Shown: positions 9,201 to 24,712, numbered from the stretch's first letter. The stretch: DNA of 64,000 nucleotides from Oscarella lobularis (GCF_947507565.1 NC_089176.1:3906001-3970000), one strand, 5' to 3'. Made by a program: numbers and translations. Notes: generated by a model not told the origin, from the letters alone.

Positions 9201-11439
9201 ATGAGAAAATTGAAGGGGGCTTGTTTGGATTAGAGTCGAAACCGCCTCAATTGACGTCACTGAGTCCGGAGACATGTCTACGGTGCGTGGGCATTTTAAA
9301 ATTGTTTTTTTTCAATTCAATTAATGGGTGATTTAGAATGCAACGGGGTCAAATATTTATCGGCATGGTTGCACTTCAGTATCAGCCAATGATAGACACC
9401 GTCAAAGTCGTCGACGATTTGCACGCGGCCGGAATACGATTCGTTCACTTCTCAGACGAAAATGAACTTCGAAGCAAAGTAGGAAGACACTTTCAGATAT
9501 GTGAGGACTTTTGAAATATTCCTTTAGGTTTTTGCTGATAAGATGGGACTCGAAACCGGCTGGAATTGCCACATATCTTTAGCGGAAAACACGACTTCGA
9601 GCACTGATATTAGCGATGACGATAACTCAAATAGTTTGACTGGAGCTGACGGTGACGTGGAGGACGATAGTTCGTCGGACAGCTCGTCAACCGACCCCGA
9701 TTATTACCCCATTTATAGAACAGGAAATAACCAGGCAAGACAGCCAAATTACAGCGAAACGAAACAGCTGGGAAGTATGACCGTTATTAGGCTAGACTTC
9801 CGCGTGGTATAGAGAACGTTCGGCCTCATCTGGAGAACGTTGATAACGTTCCTTTACTCGTGTCACTCTTTACTGATTGTACAGCGGCTGGTATGTGTTG
9901 GATGTATTATTATATAGGTCGTAGTATTTTTATAGGATCGTGTGAGATGGTGAAAATTATGCAGGATTACGGTGAGATTGTTTGTTGCGTCAGTTCGGCG
10001 CTGAACGTTGATAATGTGAAGATATTCTCGCAAGCTGATGTCAGGTATAGACTCTCAAGTTTTTAAAAAAAATCTGATTTTCTTTTCTTTTCTTTGAAGT
10101 TTTGGTTTGGAGCCCTTGTATCCTCTTCCCTACAGTCGAAACGATTTATCCGATGGAGTCAAGACGGATTTGTCCAGTCTCAAATTCCAATCAAGTAGAA
10201 ACATATACACCAATAGCAATTTTTTTTTATTTTCCTTTAGCTTCGTCTACGTCGTCGAGTCGGTTTCCTATTTGGCTTGCCTGCGCTATTGCGTCGCTTC
10301 CCTGCGCTCTGACGTTTCATCGAAAGGACAACGTTCGACTAGTCAGCCTAATACAAGAGGCTCGTCGTTTCTGTGGAATGCTACGCCAATGTTTCATTCT
10401 CTACTTCTCCTGCAATCTTGTGACGTCGTTCGTTGTTCTTCTCTCGACGCTCTTTTTTCTTCCGCCTCCTCTGACTGGTTTGCAGATCATTTGGCTCACT
10501 TGTGTTATTACGCCGCTGCTTGGTCTTTCCCTTCTTTCCGTGCCGCCTAATGAGAAGATTATGACGTCGTTGACGAGCAAAAATACGAATCATATCAAAG
10601 TGGGGCGCGGGAAATTTAGAATCGTATCGAAATCGTATCATTTCTTATTAGGATTTTAATCGTTTTTCGTTGTATTGTGCTATTCGGTTTCTTCCCTCTT
10701 CGCTGATTGTCGTTCTCTGCTTCGCCTTGAATCTGAATCGTCTCTGTCAGTTGAGCGTTCCTACGAGGGCCTGTCATCCGTTGCTAGGAGCAAGGTGAAG
10801 AGGAAATGCGAACGTTAACTTTGTCTATGTAAGTAATAGGAATGTGAGTGGTGAATGGAATGGACTCGGAGGAAATGATGTGCGGAATTTGGCTCTTGCT
10901 CAAGACGTCAATGCCTTTCTTCTTTGTTTGTATTTCAGTAAGAGATTGGAGGGAGACTTGCCTAAGTAATAACGTATATTATTTTAGTTTTTGCTTCGCT
11001 GACGTTTCTCGATCGAGTTGATCCCTTTTGGACCATTTCCCGCCGAGATTGCAAATACTGGATTATCAGTGCGTTGTTGTGGTAAGAGAACATTTTTTAT
11101 TGGTGAAAAGCGATCATGGATCTTTACAGTTTTATCATTGAATGTGCGTATTTTTCTATTTCTTCGTGGGCTTGGAGCAACGTCGCTGGCACGCGCTCTC
11201 CGGCTCAATTATCGAATCTTTCTGTCTACTCCTACGTCATTGGTTTAGCGTGGCCCTTTTTATCGCTTGCAATTCACGAGCTGACAAAGAAACGCGATCA
11301 AAAGTACGCCACCACGTTAGCAAATATCGACAAATATTTAATTAATTAATTCGCACGTTTCGACAGGCATTACATTCGAAATCAGAAACGACGAAAATTG
11401 GAATTCCAAACGAAACTAGGTATGAATTCCCCCGTATAA
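6229..11439 (+). CDS. TMEM94: TMEM94 homologue (P-type ATPase-like ER membrane protein)
   Basis: A multi-exon gene whose pieces match TMEM94 in order. Exon 1 (MNESTDSNGLSSSEALRK) holds a membrane helix (SIVSIACIILLFTTYP). It is followed by the actuator-like part (RDGQLVNLPVVLLVEDDVI), further helices, and the degenerate phosphorylation-site segment VLCCADKAGILSSPSP, where P-type pumps have DKTG. Next come LTSLKPLGLNVLMN, the nucleotide-domain-like MSHGPADLLLSHCSDYWDGA, KMGLETGWNCHISL, IENVRPHLENVDNVPLLVSL, MVKIMQDYGEIVCC and the C-terminal helices. The last exon ends KRRKLEFQTKLGMNSPV, the family's typical terminus. TMEM94 is an ER protein proposed to load magnesium into the ER. DKAG keeps the Asp and Lys of the motif but not Thr, as in the family. 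It lies just downstream of the peptide genes and converges with the GRB2 pair. Exon borders between 10,670 and 11,000 are only roughly read. Confidence 0.9.
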
Positions 11440-11718
11440 CGATAACGCGATTTAATACTAAGCCAAAATTTATTATTTTCCACTACGGTATTCCACAAGG
11501 ACGCTCCACAGACAAACAAAACGAACATAAGACACGCACACAAACGCTCACACACATGCTGAAAGACAAAAAAAGGAGGATTTTTCATCGCCAGCCTTAG
11601 CTAGGTCCTCCACTACTACACAAAAAAAGCGAATTCTTTAAAAGTTCAGCAGAGAGCATACAAGACGAGAAGAAGAAAAAAAAACCAGAGAACAGGGCAC
11701 AGACGAAAAATAAGGTTA

Positions 11719-12738
<1,020 letters not shown>

Positions 12739-12786
12739 TTAGGCACAGACACACCCATAGGCATGCGCACAAATCATTTCTATTCT

Positions 12787-14004
<1,218 letters not shown>

Positions 14005-17000
14005 ATGCAAACGCGATCAGGACGCATCGTAACGCCGTCCCATTCGGGATCGACGACACCGCGACGGTAAAAACGCTCGTTTCTCATCGAAATAATCGCG
14101 AAATCGCCTCCGGGTTCAGTCGCCGCGCGCGAAACGCGGAAGCATCGGCACGCCAACTCGAAAAAACGGTCCGCAACGCCTTCGAACCGTCGCCCGGTAG
14201 CCGAACGATCGTCAAATCGGTGCGCCGCACCGTCGCGACGGACGGCGGGCGTCGAATCGAGCGCATCGTGCGCCAAGAGGAACGTGGCGACGAGGGGGGC
14301 GTGGCCCAATCGGCGTATTCCCTTCGCGATAGGGCCGCGGGACTTTTCACAGCGGCGCGAAATTTCGCGACTGCGACGGGGGGCGAAGACGAAGATGGAA
14401 GTGGAAGCGAGTTGAGCGAAAGCGACGCTGTTTTGATAGCGAAGTCACTTCCGGAATCGCAAATTTCGCGAGTTTTGGATTTTAGTGAGGATGATGAGAC
14501 GGATAGGGGTGGGGGTGGGGGTGGGGGTGGGAGACGCGCGCTACGGTATCGTGCGACGGCGAGGGATATGTTGCCGGGCGTTCAAGCGCCTGGCGCTCAT
14601 GCTGAAGTGTTTGTGAGGGAACAGAGAACGATTCGAGTGAAAAATGCCAATAATGAACCGAAGCATTTATACGGTAAGGAAGCTACTTAGATAAATACTT
14701 ATTTAATTTTATTTTTCTCTTAGGAACTGATGAAACGTCGGGTGGGTTAAATTAAATTGAAAAATTAAAATTTGAAGACTCTTTCTTATATAGATGTTGA
14801 AGAGGAAATGACTCAGTTTGCCATTACGCAGAGAAGGAACAATGAAGACGTTCCAGATGGACTTGGAATGTCAATATTTCAAAAATTCACTCTGGCTCTA
14901 TCGACGCTTTGGAAATTCAATTACAGAGGAATTCTAGATCGGTAAGAAAAAACACAGAAAAAATCGTTTCTAATATTTTTAATTAATTAATAGGGTTATT
15001 AGCGGAGGAAGGAACGGCGAACAGGTGGGCGTTCCACGCTTAGAATTTTCGATTCAAAAATTCAATTTTCTCTCCAGGCTTTTCCACTTCTTATACTAGT
15101 CATTTTTATTCTACTCCTAGTAGCGTTTTTGAGTAAGGAATAAGTGTAGAGTCTCCAACTTCAAGGACTATTTTTTCTTTTTTTTTGAAAGTTCCATTTC
15201 TGCCTGTAATGTCTCAGTCTCCTCCTCCTCCTCCTCCGCCTCTTGCTGTCGTTAATCAGACAAATGCTACTGTGACTCCAGCAGTGCTTCCGTGTGAATC
15301 CGTACAAAAGGTCCAGTAGATAGACTCTTTGTTTCTTTTTGTTACTTTTTCCCTTTAGTGTTTTAAGGAGAATTTGTCAGAGGAGTCGGTTAAGCGTTTG
15401 ATTTTAACGGAGCTTTCTCACTTGGGGCTCCTTGGAGACGATCACAAAGTGAAAAGGAATTGAATTTTATATGAAATCTTGACTTTTTTCTCCTCCCCCT
15501 TAGCTTGTTTCTCATCTGTTTTCTCCTCAAGTACGTATATCTTTTGACGTCACAAAGACTGCTAATTTCTTTGTAGAAAAAATTGGACGATGAAGAGTTG
15601 AAAAAAGAAATTCGCGCTCTAGTCGCGGAAAATTTTGCGGGACGCCGAAACGACATGGAATCGGAACTAAAGACGGAAATGAAAAAACAATTAGAAAAAG
15701 CCACGTCAGATGTAATAAGACATCTCCTTTTGATTAATTAATTAATTAATTAAGTGAGTTTTTTAGCTAAAGGCTCGTCTTCTTGTCGACGTAGATACGG
15801 GAAAGGCGAGCGAATTAGAACAAAAACTCACGGAAATCATCGAAAAAGAAAAAGCGGCTATAAAGGAAGATCTTCTCAAAGAGATAGAAGCAAAAGTCGA
15901 CGTCAGAATGGGTCAATTGGAGAGTGCCGTTAGCAGCGTAGAAAAAAATCAGTTGGAATCGAAAGGAGAGACGGAAAAAGTCAGGCTATTAGTAAAGGAG
16001 GAAGTTCAAAGGTAAGAGTTGATGTAGCGTGGTTTGTAGCACTAGGGGGGGGGGGGCCCAATAAACGCATGATATCATCTGTTCGAAAATGTAAGAGTAG
16101 CGGTTATCTTTCCAAGTAAACAGCAGGTGGTCTCCCCTTTTTTTTATGCAAACGTAATCAGCTGATAAGTTGAGGGGGCGGACTCGTAATAGGCTTCGTT
16201 GTTTGTAGTTTGGGCAACGATTCGCGGAGGATTATAGGGGATTTGGAGGCGAAACAGCGCGGCTACGTCGACGAGAAGCTCGCGCAAGCGGAGACGGGAC
16301 ATAGGAAGCATTTTTCAGTGCGTACACGTCTCCTTTATGGGTTTCTCTTCGAGATAGATACGCGAGCTTAGGACGAGTTGACGCAATTCGAAGAGAAACT
16401 CAAATCCGAATGGGAAAAGGTGACCCAAGCGACGACAGAGTCAATAAAAGCGGAAGCAATCGAAGAGGTATGAATAGAGTGACCCGGGGGAAAAGAGGCA
16501 CGCTTCGTACATAAAAAAGCGTGGAAACGACAATAAGGTCGCGCTAATAGCGTGGAAGCTAAATACATAGTCATTAGTTTTACAATGACCTTTACCTAAT
16601 CGTTTTTCGCCTTGAGGTGGAAGCGAAATTAGCCTCGAGGCACGACAAAGCCGGCGGCCTCACGAAAAAAGAAGTTCTCGCTTTGATAATTGTGAGAAGA
16701 GGATATAGAGGACGCGATCAGTTATTAGATTATTCATAGGACGAAATGAGTAAATGGAAAGAGGAAATGTCCGACGATCTTTCGCAAATGAACGCGGAAA
16801 AAGATGCACAGGTAAGAGAGGAGGGGACGCACTTTGTTCTAAAGAGAGGCTGGGCTTTATCTCCTATACTTAGCTTCGTTCTGATATCATGTCTAAAGTG
16901 ACGTCAATCTCAGGTAAGATCGCGTCCGGTTTGCCTATCGCTTTGGCAACTGGAATTGCCACTCTTGGGAATTCCGTCACGCGAACGCTCGCCCTTCTCA

Positions 17001-18257
17001 CGCCATCGTCCCTTAGTTAATTCATTCGTTTGTTTGATTACGCGTCCTCCGCCCAGTCCACACGCTCCTTCTCTGAATATGCTGATGTGCGCGGTCACAT
17101 CAATCGCGACGGGGTGGGAAAACGGGGACTCGAAGCCTGCCCTGGCCTGGCCTAAAACCTTTTCCCCCTCTTTCGCTCTTTTTCCCTAATGCACAGGAAG
17201 CGACTTGGCGGAATTCAAAGCAGCAGTAAGTGCTCTTTTCACTCTATGACCACCCGCGTGGGACGCACGACTTTCTCCCCCCCAAAGGAAATCGAGAAAC
17301 TGGTCCGAAACGAAATCGGAACTGCTTTACACCGGTTCCTCGCCGCAGACAAAACGGGCAAAGCCGATTACGCACTCCGCTCAGCAGGTAGGAGAGCGAA
17401 ATTAGCAATTTTTATTCTATTTGTCGCCCGTCTCGTGTCGCACGCTTACGAGCGCTATATTCGCCCTTCCTTCTATGGGACTATGACCCGGGTTGCGCAC
17501 AGCTGATGTTATTACAACCGCGTGAGTGTTTTTTCTAAGGCGGGTGTGTGATCAAGCGACGTCACTCCGCTACGTACGACAATGGCGCGAGCTATTTTTC
17601 CTTCTATGGCGTGCGCTTGTGGAATATCGTCAATTCCCCGGAAACTGCGATAGAGGTGCGCGTGTCGATTTTTTTCGCGCGAGAGGCGGGGTTTTGATTT
17701 TTTTCGTAGCCTGGGGTGTTGCCTGGCCAGTGTTGGCCTTTTGTTGGATCCGAGGGCTTCTTAGTGATCAAGGTGTGTTTGCTTAGAGGAAGAAAGCGTT
17801 CGTTTAGATTTAGACAGCATTTTCTAGCTGTTTGCCGCGATTTATGTGACGGAGATTAGCTACGAACACGTGGAGAGAAATCTGACGGAAAACGGCACAA
17901 TAACGAGTGCTCCAAAGGGCATTTCCGTTCAAGTAGGAATAGAATAAAAATTTCATAGGGGAGGGGGAACGAACGAGTGGCATTAGGGCATGGCTGATGA
18001 AACAGATAGCGTAGGAACGCCACTGGGATCGTTTCTATATGACAAAGAGGGCCCCCCTCTTCAGACATTTCCAACTGAGGTGATAAATAATTTTTTTATA
18101 TGAAATTCTCGACGTTCTCGTATTTTTCTTCTAGGCGGATGTACGGGATCGTCAGCCGTTTCGCTTCGTACAATTCAACGTGGACAGCAATCACGGTCAC
18201 ATGGACTACACGTGCCTCTATCGCATCCGGATTCACGGACGTCGCGCCGACATTTGA
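14005..18257 (+). CDS. SUN-domain inner nuclear membrane protein (SUN1/SUN2-like)
   Basis: Start at the ATG at 14005 (MQTRSGRIVTPSHSGSTTPR). A basic, Ser-rich nucleoplasmic region with a glycine run leads to a single membrane helix (AFPLLILVIFILLLVAF, about 15080-15130). A long coiled-coil region follows across many short exons (KKEIRALVAENFAGR, ELEQKLTEIIEKEKAAIKED, EEKLKSEWEKVTQATTES). The SUN domain is spread over the last exons: KTGKADYALRSA, FPGNC, CWPFVGSEGFLVIK, AAIYVTEISYEHVERNL, TENGTITSAPKGISVQ, GTPLGSFLYDKEGPPLQTF, and finally RFVQFNVDSNHGHMDYTCLY with RIRIHG. SUN proteins trimerise in the perinuclear space and bind KASH peptides to join nucleus and cytoskeleton. Order and family motifs are clear; several small exons between 16,300 and 17,800 are approximate. 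Confidence 0.88.
14506..14532 (+). repeat. G-run in the SUN gene coding region
   Basis: Repeated GGGGT units (GGTGGGGGTGGGGGTGGGGG) encode a poly-Gly run of eight residues in the nucleoplasmic part. The run could fold as a G-quadruplex on the coding strand. Confidence 0.7.
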
Positions 18258-18498
18258 CTCCAGTACACATCGCGTAGTTTTACTTCATTAACTTTCATGA
18301 AATAATACTCTACGTAAGTACACGACTTATATTAGAACGCATTGCGTATATAAAATTTCGTCATCGCGGGGCGGGGAGGGTCATCAATACAGTTTATATC
18401 AATCCATCAACACCTTGACGCTTCTCTCTCTACAGTACGTCTTTCTAGAAGAGCTCAAGCCTAGCGAAAAGAACGAATAAGGTAAGTTGGGAGACACG

Positions 18499-21400
18499 TT
18501 AGCGCGCGCTTACCCTCTTGGCAACCCATGAGGGAAACCAGCCCGATTGGCCGCTACTGCACGAACGCCCGCACCACCAGCCGTCGTCTAACTTCAAAGT
18601 TACGACTAACATATCCCCCTAAACGAAAATAGTCAAAGTCACGTGGGGGGCCCCCCAAGGGGAGAACGTACTTTGACAATGGGAAGTCCCGTCTTGTCGA
18701 TCGGCTTGTATTTCTGCACGGCTTTGTACGCTTCGCCTTCTACCTCGTCTCCGTCGTCATTCGCGCTGACAAATATCTTCACTTCGTGTATAAGTCCCAA
18801 CGTATCGATTCCGCGCATGCTCGACGACGAACCGATGGAACGGCAATCCAGGAGCGATTCCGTCATCGATTTTCGCATCTTTCGCTTCGTTCCCGACGCT
18901 CGTCGCGTTCGAAAAACGACTTCGCTCGTCGGCGTGTGATTCAGCACCAATTCGGAGCTGAACGACTTCAATTTCGTCGGGAAATCGTCGTCGAAGGGCC
19001 GATCGAGACCTTGAAATATATCCATGATGTCCGACTTGAGAACTTGGGAGGGCGACTTTTTAACATCCGGGATCTCTTTTGGCGCGGCACTTTTGACGAG
19101 ATCCGGGATATCAACTTCTGCTCTCCTGACGACGACCGGCGTTGACACGTGACTTCGCGGCTCCGAATTGTCGTCGGAGCTCGGCGTCATTTGATAGTCG
19201 GACATTGTGACGACCTCTTCATTGATGACGCACGAGTGACGACGCGATTGCTTGAGACCGGAACGACTTCGTCGCGTGTAGTTCGCCTGCGACGAGACGA
19301 GACACTCCGTGCTCACGTAGGAACGCTTCAGAACTAGAGAAATGCAAACGTTAGAGATCACACTTATATGTAAGGGAAAAGCCATAGAGGAAAATTGGTA
19401 AGGTACACTTAGGGCCCACAGGTATGGAAGAACTCGTTCGTGCACTACTAGTACAGACTAGAATACGGCTAGTTTGATAATAGGATACGTAGTAGTTCTA
19501 ATAGCTAAGCCAAGCTCCCGTCCCACAGGAATGAATGGACTGAAACTAAAGCCAGTGAGGTGCAATAGAAAAACTAAGCTTTGCACCCACAAGTGCCTCT
19601 TTTAGCTGAAACCGGACAACGATTTCCCTCAATAAGGTAAGCGCTTATCTATTTGGAGCCTAGAATAAATCCAGATCCGATAAACTAAATAAGCGCTCTC
19701 CCACAGGTAGGGGGTCGTTTCTCTGTCTAATCAATCGCGTGCGGCTCGTTTTTCGTTTCTCCTACCTTTATTTTTGGGCTTCGGCGGGCCGCTGAGGCTC
19801 ATTCGTCGCACGGCTCGTAGTGACATGCGCCTTTTCATGTCGTCCGGGTCGATAGTGACGTCTAGAGAGAAAGAGAAACCCCGTCAGTTCGCAAACAACT
19901 TCGCACGCGAACGCGCGACAAACAGACGCGAAAGAGCTAACTAAAACAAGAAACAGCGGAATAGCTGGACAGCTGCTCACGCTTCCGAGAGCTTGGGAAC
20001 GTCATGCAAATGCGCGACTTACATTTGCATGGAACAAAGCCGATTTCGCCGACCGCGTTTCGCGCTCGCCAAAACCCGTTCGGGCAATCGACGACGTTGA
20101 CGACGTAGAGCGTTTCGCCGTCCTTGAACGTCAACTGGTCCTTTTCTAGAGGAAAAAAGAGAATTCGGACCTCGCGCGCGTTCGTCGCGCGCTCGCTCAC
20201 CTTCGACACTCGTCGTAGCGTCGGGAACGTGATCGCACGTTGCAACGACAGCCGAGAGGTAATTCTAAGGACAATAGATGAGCGGGGGGCCCTCTAGACG
20301 TATCGTAATGCGCGCTCTACCTCTGCAGCCTCATCGCCATCCGATCCATCATCATCTGGTTCCGATCGGAAGATTAGACACGTCCGAATACAAATACTTC
20401 CCCCCTACCTCGTAAAAGCGACGCGCGACTCGCCGCTTTCTTCCATTCGGTCGCATTGAAATCGGCGGCTGACGGAGAGAGAAACGTGCGAAGGAGATCG
20501 CTCTGCGTGACGTCACCGTCGCTGGAGAGCAAGTCGCGCAGGTAAACTTGCAGTAGAGGCAGTCGCTTCTCAGCCACCCCACGAGTGTTTGTTCTACCGA
20601 TCAGTTTTCGACCTACGGTACAACAAAGGGGGACATTTAGATACGGGGTTCGAGCGCAGGGGGCCACGTTCGTCGAAAAGAATTCGGTTTAGTCTGCGCG
20701 AATAGTGTGTATCTGACCGCAGCGCCTGGAAACGATGGCGAAATCGACCGGAGGTGGAACGTGGGCACGCGATTGTTTGTGTACGTTTTCGCGTGTAACG
20801 GCTACGTCACACGTAAGCCATGGGGTCCTCTCTCGCGGCCTTGCCGCGAAGCCATGCAACGATTCCCCAAACATAACATAATAGGCGGGATCCGGGTGAA
20901 AGGGGCACACAAGCGGGGTGTGAATAGTAGAATGTCTATTCATTAGCGCGAGCGAAAATCGAAGGGGTTTAGGATCTTTTTTTTCCCGGGGACCCCAAAG
21001 GGAGCGAGTTTCCGTTGTGACAATACTGAGGGGGGCCGGGAACGGAGCGCAGGCGGGGAGCGGAAACGCGGCCCATCAAAAAGCGACGTGAAAGTTGATC
21101 TTCCTTTTACGTCGAACGCGCCCCCCTCCCGTTCGCCTCCTCCACGTCAGCCGGAACGATTTTCGCGCTCCCCAAATCGTTCGACTGCTTCATCGCGTCC
21201 GCGTAAACACGCGATTCACAAAACACGCGAATAATCGCGTCCTTTGCGGCGCTTCTATGTAAACTTATACAAAGAGAGGTGTGGCCCATCTCGCGGCCCA
21301 TCCCCCGCGCCTTCGTCGCACCGCATCTTTTGCGTACAATGCGCCCCGCGATTCCACTCCTACTCGTACTCTTACCTGGAAAGATAGGCAGTGTGTGGTC

Positions 21401-21577
21401 CTTGAATCGATCGGCGAGTCGACAGTGAAAGACGAAAAACTCGTCGAAACTGCGTCGAATTGTCGCCGATTTGCCGTCGCTCCATAGAACGTCGATGAGA
21501 TAGACGTAGTGCTTCTTGGGATGATGACGCTTCTGGTACGATTTGATGCTCGTCGTTACGATGCGCGTGTTCGTCAT
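18499..21577 (-). CDS. PX-SH3-SH3 adaptor (p47phox/NOXO1/TKS-like organiser)
   Basis: Starts at 21577 with a PX domain: MTNTRIVTTSIKSYQKR, HYVYLIDVLWSDGKSATIRR, SFDEFFVFHCRLADRFKD and LPIFPG, continuing after a 0.76-kb intron as RKLIGRTNTRGVAEKRLPLL and QVYLRDLLSSDGDVTQSDL. The phosphoinositide-binding RR-S-F is present. SH3-1 spans small exons (EKDQLTFKDGETLYVVNVVD and FWRARNAVGEIGFVPCK). A long Ser/Arg-rich linker exon (19,330-18,650) leads to SH3-2 (YKAVQKYKPIDKTGLPIVK, GDMLVVTLKLDDGWWCGRSC, SGQSGWFPSWVAKR). PX plus tandem SH3 is the architecture of NADPH oxidase organisers and TKS scaffolds, which recruit partners to phosphoinositide membranes. The basic, Ser-rich linker could be a phosphorylated autoinhibitory segment, by analogy only. 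The stop may be at 18499 by reading past SH3-2, or in a tiny further exon near 18,465. Confidence 0.82.
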
Positions 21578-23143
21578 TTTTCCTTCCCGCGATCTCTTTT
21601 CCGATCTCTGGTTGCGATCTCAATCGATGCAGGTTGCAGACTGGTGTTGCGACGCCCTCGTCTGCATCTGATATCGCGGGAGCTTCTGATTCGGTTACGT
21701 CATGCGTGACGTCTGTTATTGTTGCGTTCCCGGATAAACGGCGCCTCTAATAGTCGCGGCGGTAATTATTTTTAACCATGCCCCCAGAGGAGGATCCTAA
21801 GTGCATTTGTACAAATCATCAGCTGGGCGCTTGAAAAGGAAAACGTAGACCGGCCCCCCGGAACACTCCTAACGACTTTCTCGTATAATTAGAATTGTGT
21901 TGCACATTCAAGGATGCGAGGATGCGTCCCACGCAATTGGACTGTCTGCCTAATTTCCGCGACAATGTGGCGCGCGAAAATGCGGTTCGCCCCCGAAGAT
22001 TCATCGATTGTCTCCTGGTCCCTCCTGTCCATTTCCGGATTCCCGTTGGGTGGCACACTTCGGCTAGTGAGCTTGTTTATTCGAGCGGCTTCTTGTGTTC
22101 GGTGAAACTCTTCACGCCAAAACGATACCATAAGCGGCGACATTTACCAGGAGTTGATCTAACACAAGACGACGATGATGAGGTATTCAATAAACTGGCT
22201 CATCGTGAACCGATACAGATTTGCTCAATGGGCGCGCGATTTCGGTGAGTTGTAGCAGTATAGGGCTATTGTAATCACGATTCTTCCGGATCGTCTACCG
22301 AGAATGCCTTCCGCTCTACCGAGAACTGGGCTCTAAAATCAACAAACGGTGGCGAAAGATAAACAAGCGCGGTTCAACCCTCACACTGTTGCATAAGAAT
22401 AATCGTGGGGCGTCAGTTCGCTCTCGCTTCCAGCGGTTTACAGCACGAAGGAAGTGCTTACCTAATTAACTGACGACGACGATGACGGTCGCGTCGTGCA
22501 TCCCCACAGGTTTTCCTTCTGAGTCATTTCCGAAATATCGCCGCAAACACGTGGGCTGACACATCGCGACGTACGCATTTTTTTTGCCTCTCCGGACCTA
22601 CCCAAGAGGCACATCTGTCTAAATCTTTTTGGAACAACCTCGAGGCGTATACGTTACGTAAGTCTAGGACACCTTTAGTCTAGTGCGACGTCGTCTTTAG
22701 AGTCTGATGTGATGGAGCCAATGAAAGACATTCTACTCTGTATCTATTACGTTACCTAAATCGCACAAAAAATGCTGTAGGCTATTTCCAGCATCATAGT
22801 TTAGGACACACGTGCGTCGGTGTGTTGAGGCCTATTCAAGATATATAATCAAGTAAGTCGCTGGCAGGAATAACGTTCCAAACGCCGTCTGCCGTTCTTT
22901 AGTCTCTTTAGTCTAGGTCAGGCTACGTGTCTACCGCTCCGGGTAGCGGCAAGCATGAAAGGACACGGAGGCATTTTTTGTCTACCTTGGAACCGCCGAA
23001 TCTGTATAAGTCGCCGCTTCTTTTCCGTCAATGGTGACCATGCATGAACCCGAATGAGGTATGTGACGTCGACGTGCGCTAATCGTCCTTTGATTAGTAG
23101 TTTCCTTTTCTGATTTCCTGCAAAGGAGACCCAGTGGGAAAAA
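21578..23143. other. Intergenic region with one unresolved ORF block
   Basis: The left edge holds CRE-like TGACGT motifs (21,700-21,716), probably the promoter of the PX-SH3 gene. At 21,889-22,248 open frames exist on both strands (84 codons minus, 117 codons plus); the plus frame runs into a GTGAGT donor at 22,239, so a non-coding or N-terminal exon of the CARD-death gene is possible. Neither translation is recognisable. The remainder to 23,143 shows no gene that I can support. Confidence 0.3.
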
Positions 23144-24578
23144 ATGTCCTATGAAGAGTGGAGAACTGTAGTGCAGCCTAAAATCGCTCGTATTATGAAC
23201 GCTTTCGCCTTCTCCCCTGCCCTAGAGCTGCAGCTCCAGGCAAGAAATCTTGTAGACGCAAACGATCTTGAAGACATCAAGAGCAAACCAACCGACTACG
23301 AACGAAAATCAAAACTAATTTGGACGTATCTTGCAACGCGTGGACCGGGCTCCTTAGAGAAGTTCTGCGACTCGCTCGCCCAAGTGCGAGCCGATTCTAG
23401 TGTTGTGGAAGACGTGAGGCAAGCTCTCGCTCAGTATCAACGCAGTCTACTACCCGCTCCAAGGCGTCCTTCGAGTTTGAGGCGAGTCACGCCTCCTGTT
23501 GTTTACTCCTCCCCAATCAGACAGGCGGAGGATGATGAAGAAGGTAGAAATTATTTTTAGACAATAAAATCAATGCCGTTAATATTTGAATTTGTCAATT
23601 ACTCTAATTGTAATCGGATAATTGCCCGGCATTGAAAGAGCTCGTTTGGGTTCTCGACCTTCGTCCTTTCAATTTACAGATAATGCAATGTTTCTAGATA
23701 CCACTGAACCCGACTCATTAACATTGCACCCAGGAATCAAACCAGATGCAGTGTGGGAGAAAAATGCCGAAATGGTTGTGTACAGAGGTCGTCGCTTTCG
23801 TGTCTGCAGCGAATCCGGCGTTTTGTCGTCGCACTTCTTTAGGCTCCTCCAAGATAGGTGCTCGGCTATAGCCGGTTATCGGTCGCAAAGGTGGAGGCAC
23901 GGGATGTATATGATAACCGCTAGTGGTCTTCATATGGCTGAGTGTCTTATTGAATTAGCCAGTGAAGAAACGGCAATTGATGTTGTCGTTAGATGTGCTA
24001 GAGGAGGAGAAGTGGCGGCGAAGCAGATTCTGGAGGACGTGAAGAGAATGATTGAGGCTGTCGGGAGAGAAGCATTGCCTGTCAATTCGCTAGAATGGTG
24101 CTATCTGGACAGCAATGATTTGTCGAAGCACGTGATAAAACCTGCTATTTACGAAAAGGCGGACGTAAAGAGTTGCGAGGTAAATGAACTGGTTACAGCC
24201 AGGGAGCCAAAGGGAGGGAAGTTTCCGAGGATAAAGGTCAAAGATCTGCATTTGTCTGTGGCTCGCGAAGACGTCCTATCGTCGGCCGATTTTCCAAGTC
24301 CTGAAGAAAGTGTAAGCCGGCGTTTGATTATTGCCGTTGCTTCAGCTGCGCGTTCGGTGTGGGAAGAGATCTGCTGTGAATTGCTCGGGGTAGAATGCGT
24401 GCAGGACATCAAACGAGGCAATCATAGTAGCAAGGTCAGTCTTACAATTGTGCTGGACCAATGGACGAAAAAGGTGCAAGAGGAGCCAACAGTTGGAAAA
24501 CTAATTCGGGTTTGTGAAAATTCGTCCGTAGCAGAAAGATTTATCAGGGAAAAGTACAAGAAGTGCTCTGTCGAGTAA
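23144..24578 (+). CDS. CARD-(COR-like)-death domain adaptor
   Basis: Two exons, 23144-23543 and 23680-24578, join in phase (GAA G|AT) to give 432 residues. The N-terminal about 110 residues form a CARD-like fold (ARIMNAFAFSPALELQLQ, NLVDANDLEDIKSKPTDYER, GPGSLEKFCDSLAQV). The middle (YRGRRFRVCSESGVLSSHFF, RLLQDRC, AIDVVVRCARGGEVAAKQIL) looks like the beta-rich C-terminal part of COR/ZU5-type modules in Roco or death adaptors; this is a weak call. The last about 100 residues resemble a death domain (SVWEEICCELLGVECVQDIK, VSLTIVLDQWTKKVQEEPTV, GKLIRVCENSSVAERFI). It lies 134 bp upstream of the first NB-ARC receptor on the same strand. Two death-fold modules in one protein suggest a bridge between the receptors' CARD or death domain and a downstream caspase or kinase, which is inference. 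It is the parent of two broken copies at 29,916 and 36,206. Confidence 0.75.
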
Positions 24579-24712
24579 TAGCCGAGTCTCGGGTATTTTT
24601 TCTGACTGTGCTTTAGATCTAAAATTGGCGGATGGCACGCTCACGTGACAGCTGTGTGTCTGCGCGCAGAACAGTGAGACACCACGCCGGATTCGGGTCG
24701 AAACTCTAGAGG

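Noticed and set aside
10107-10550. 147-codon frame in the TMEM94 region
   Set aside because: The overlapping frame with ASLPCALTFHRKDNVRLVSL matches TMEM94; this one is a shadow beginning in an upstream exon.
23279-24356. Second intron in the adaptor gene, suggested by the shorter copy at 30,096
   Set aside because: The removed part is coding in the intact gene and the copy is out of frame after the joint with no GT-AG ends, so it is a deletion, not retroposition of a spliced form.
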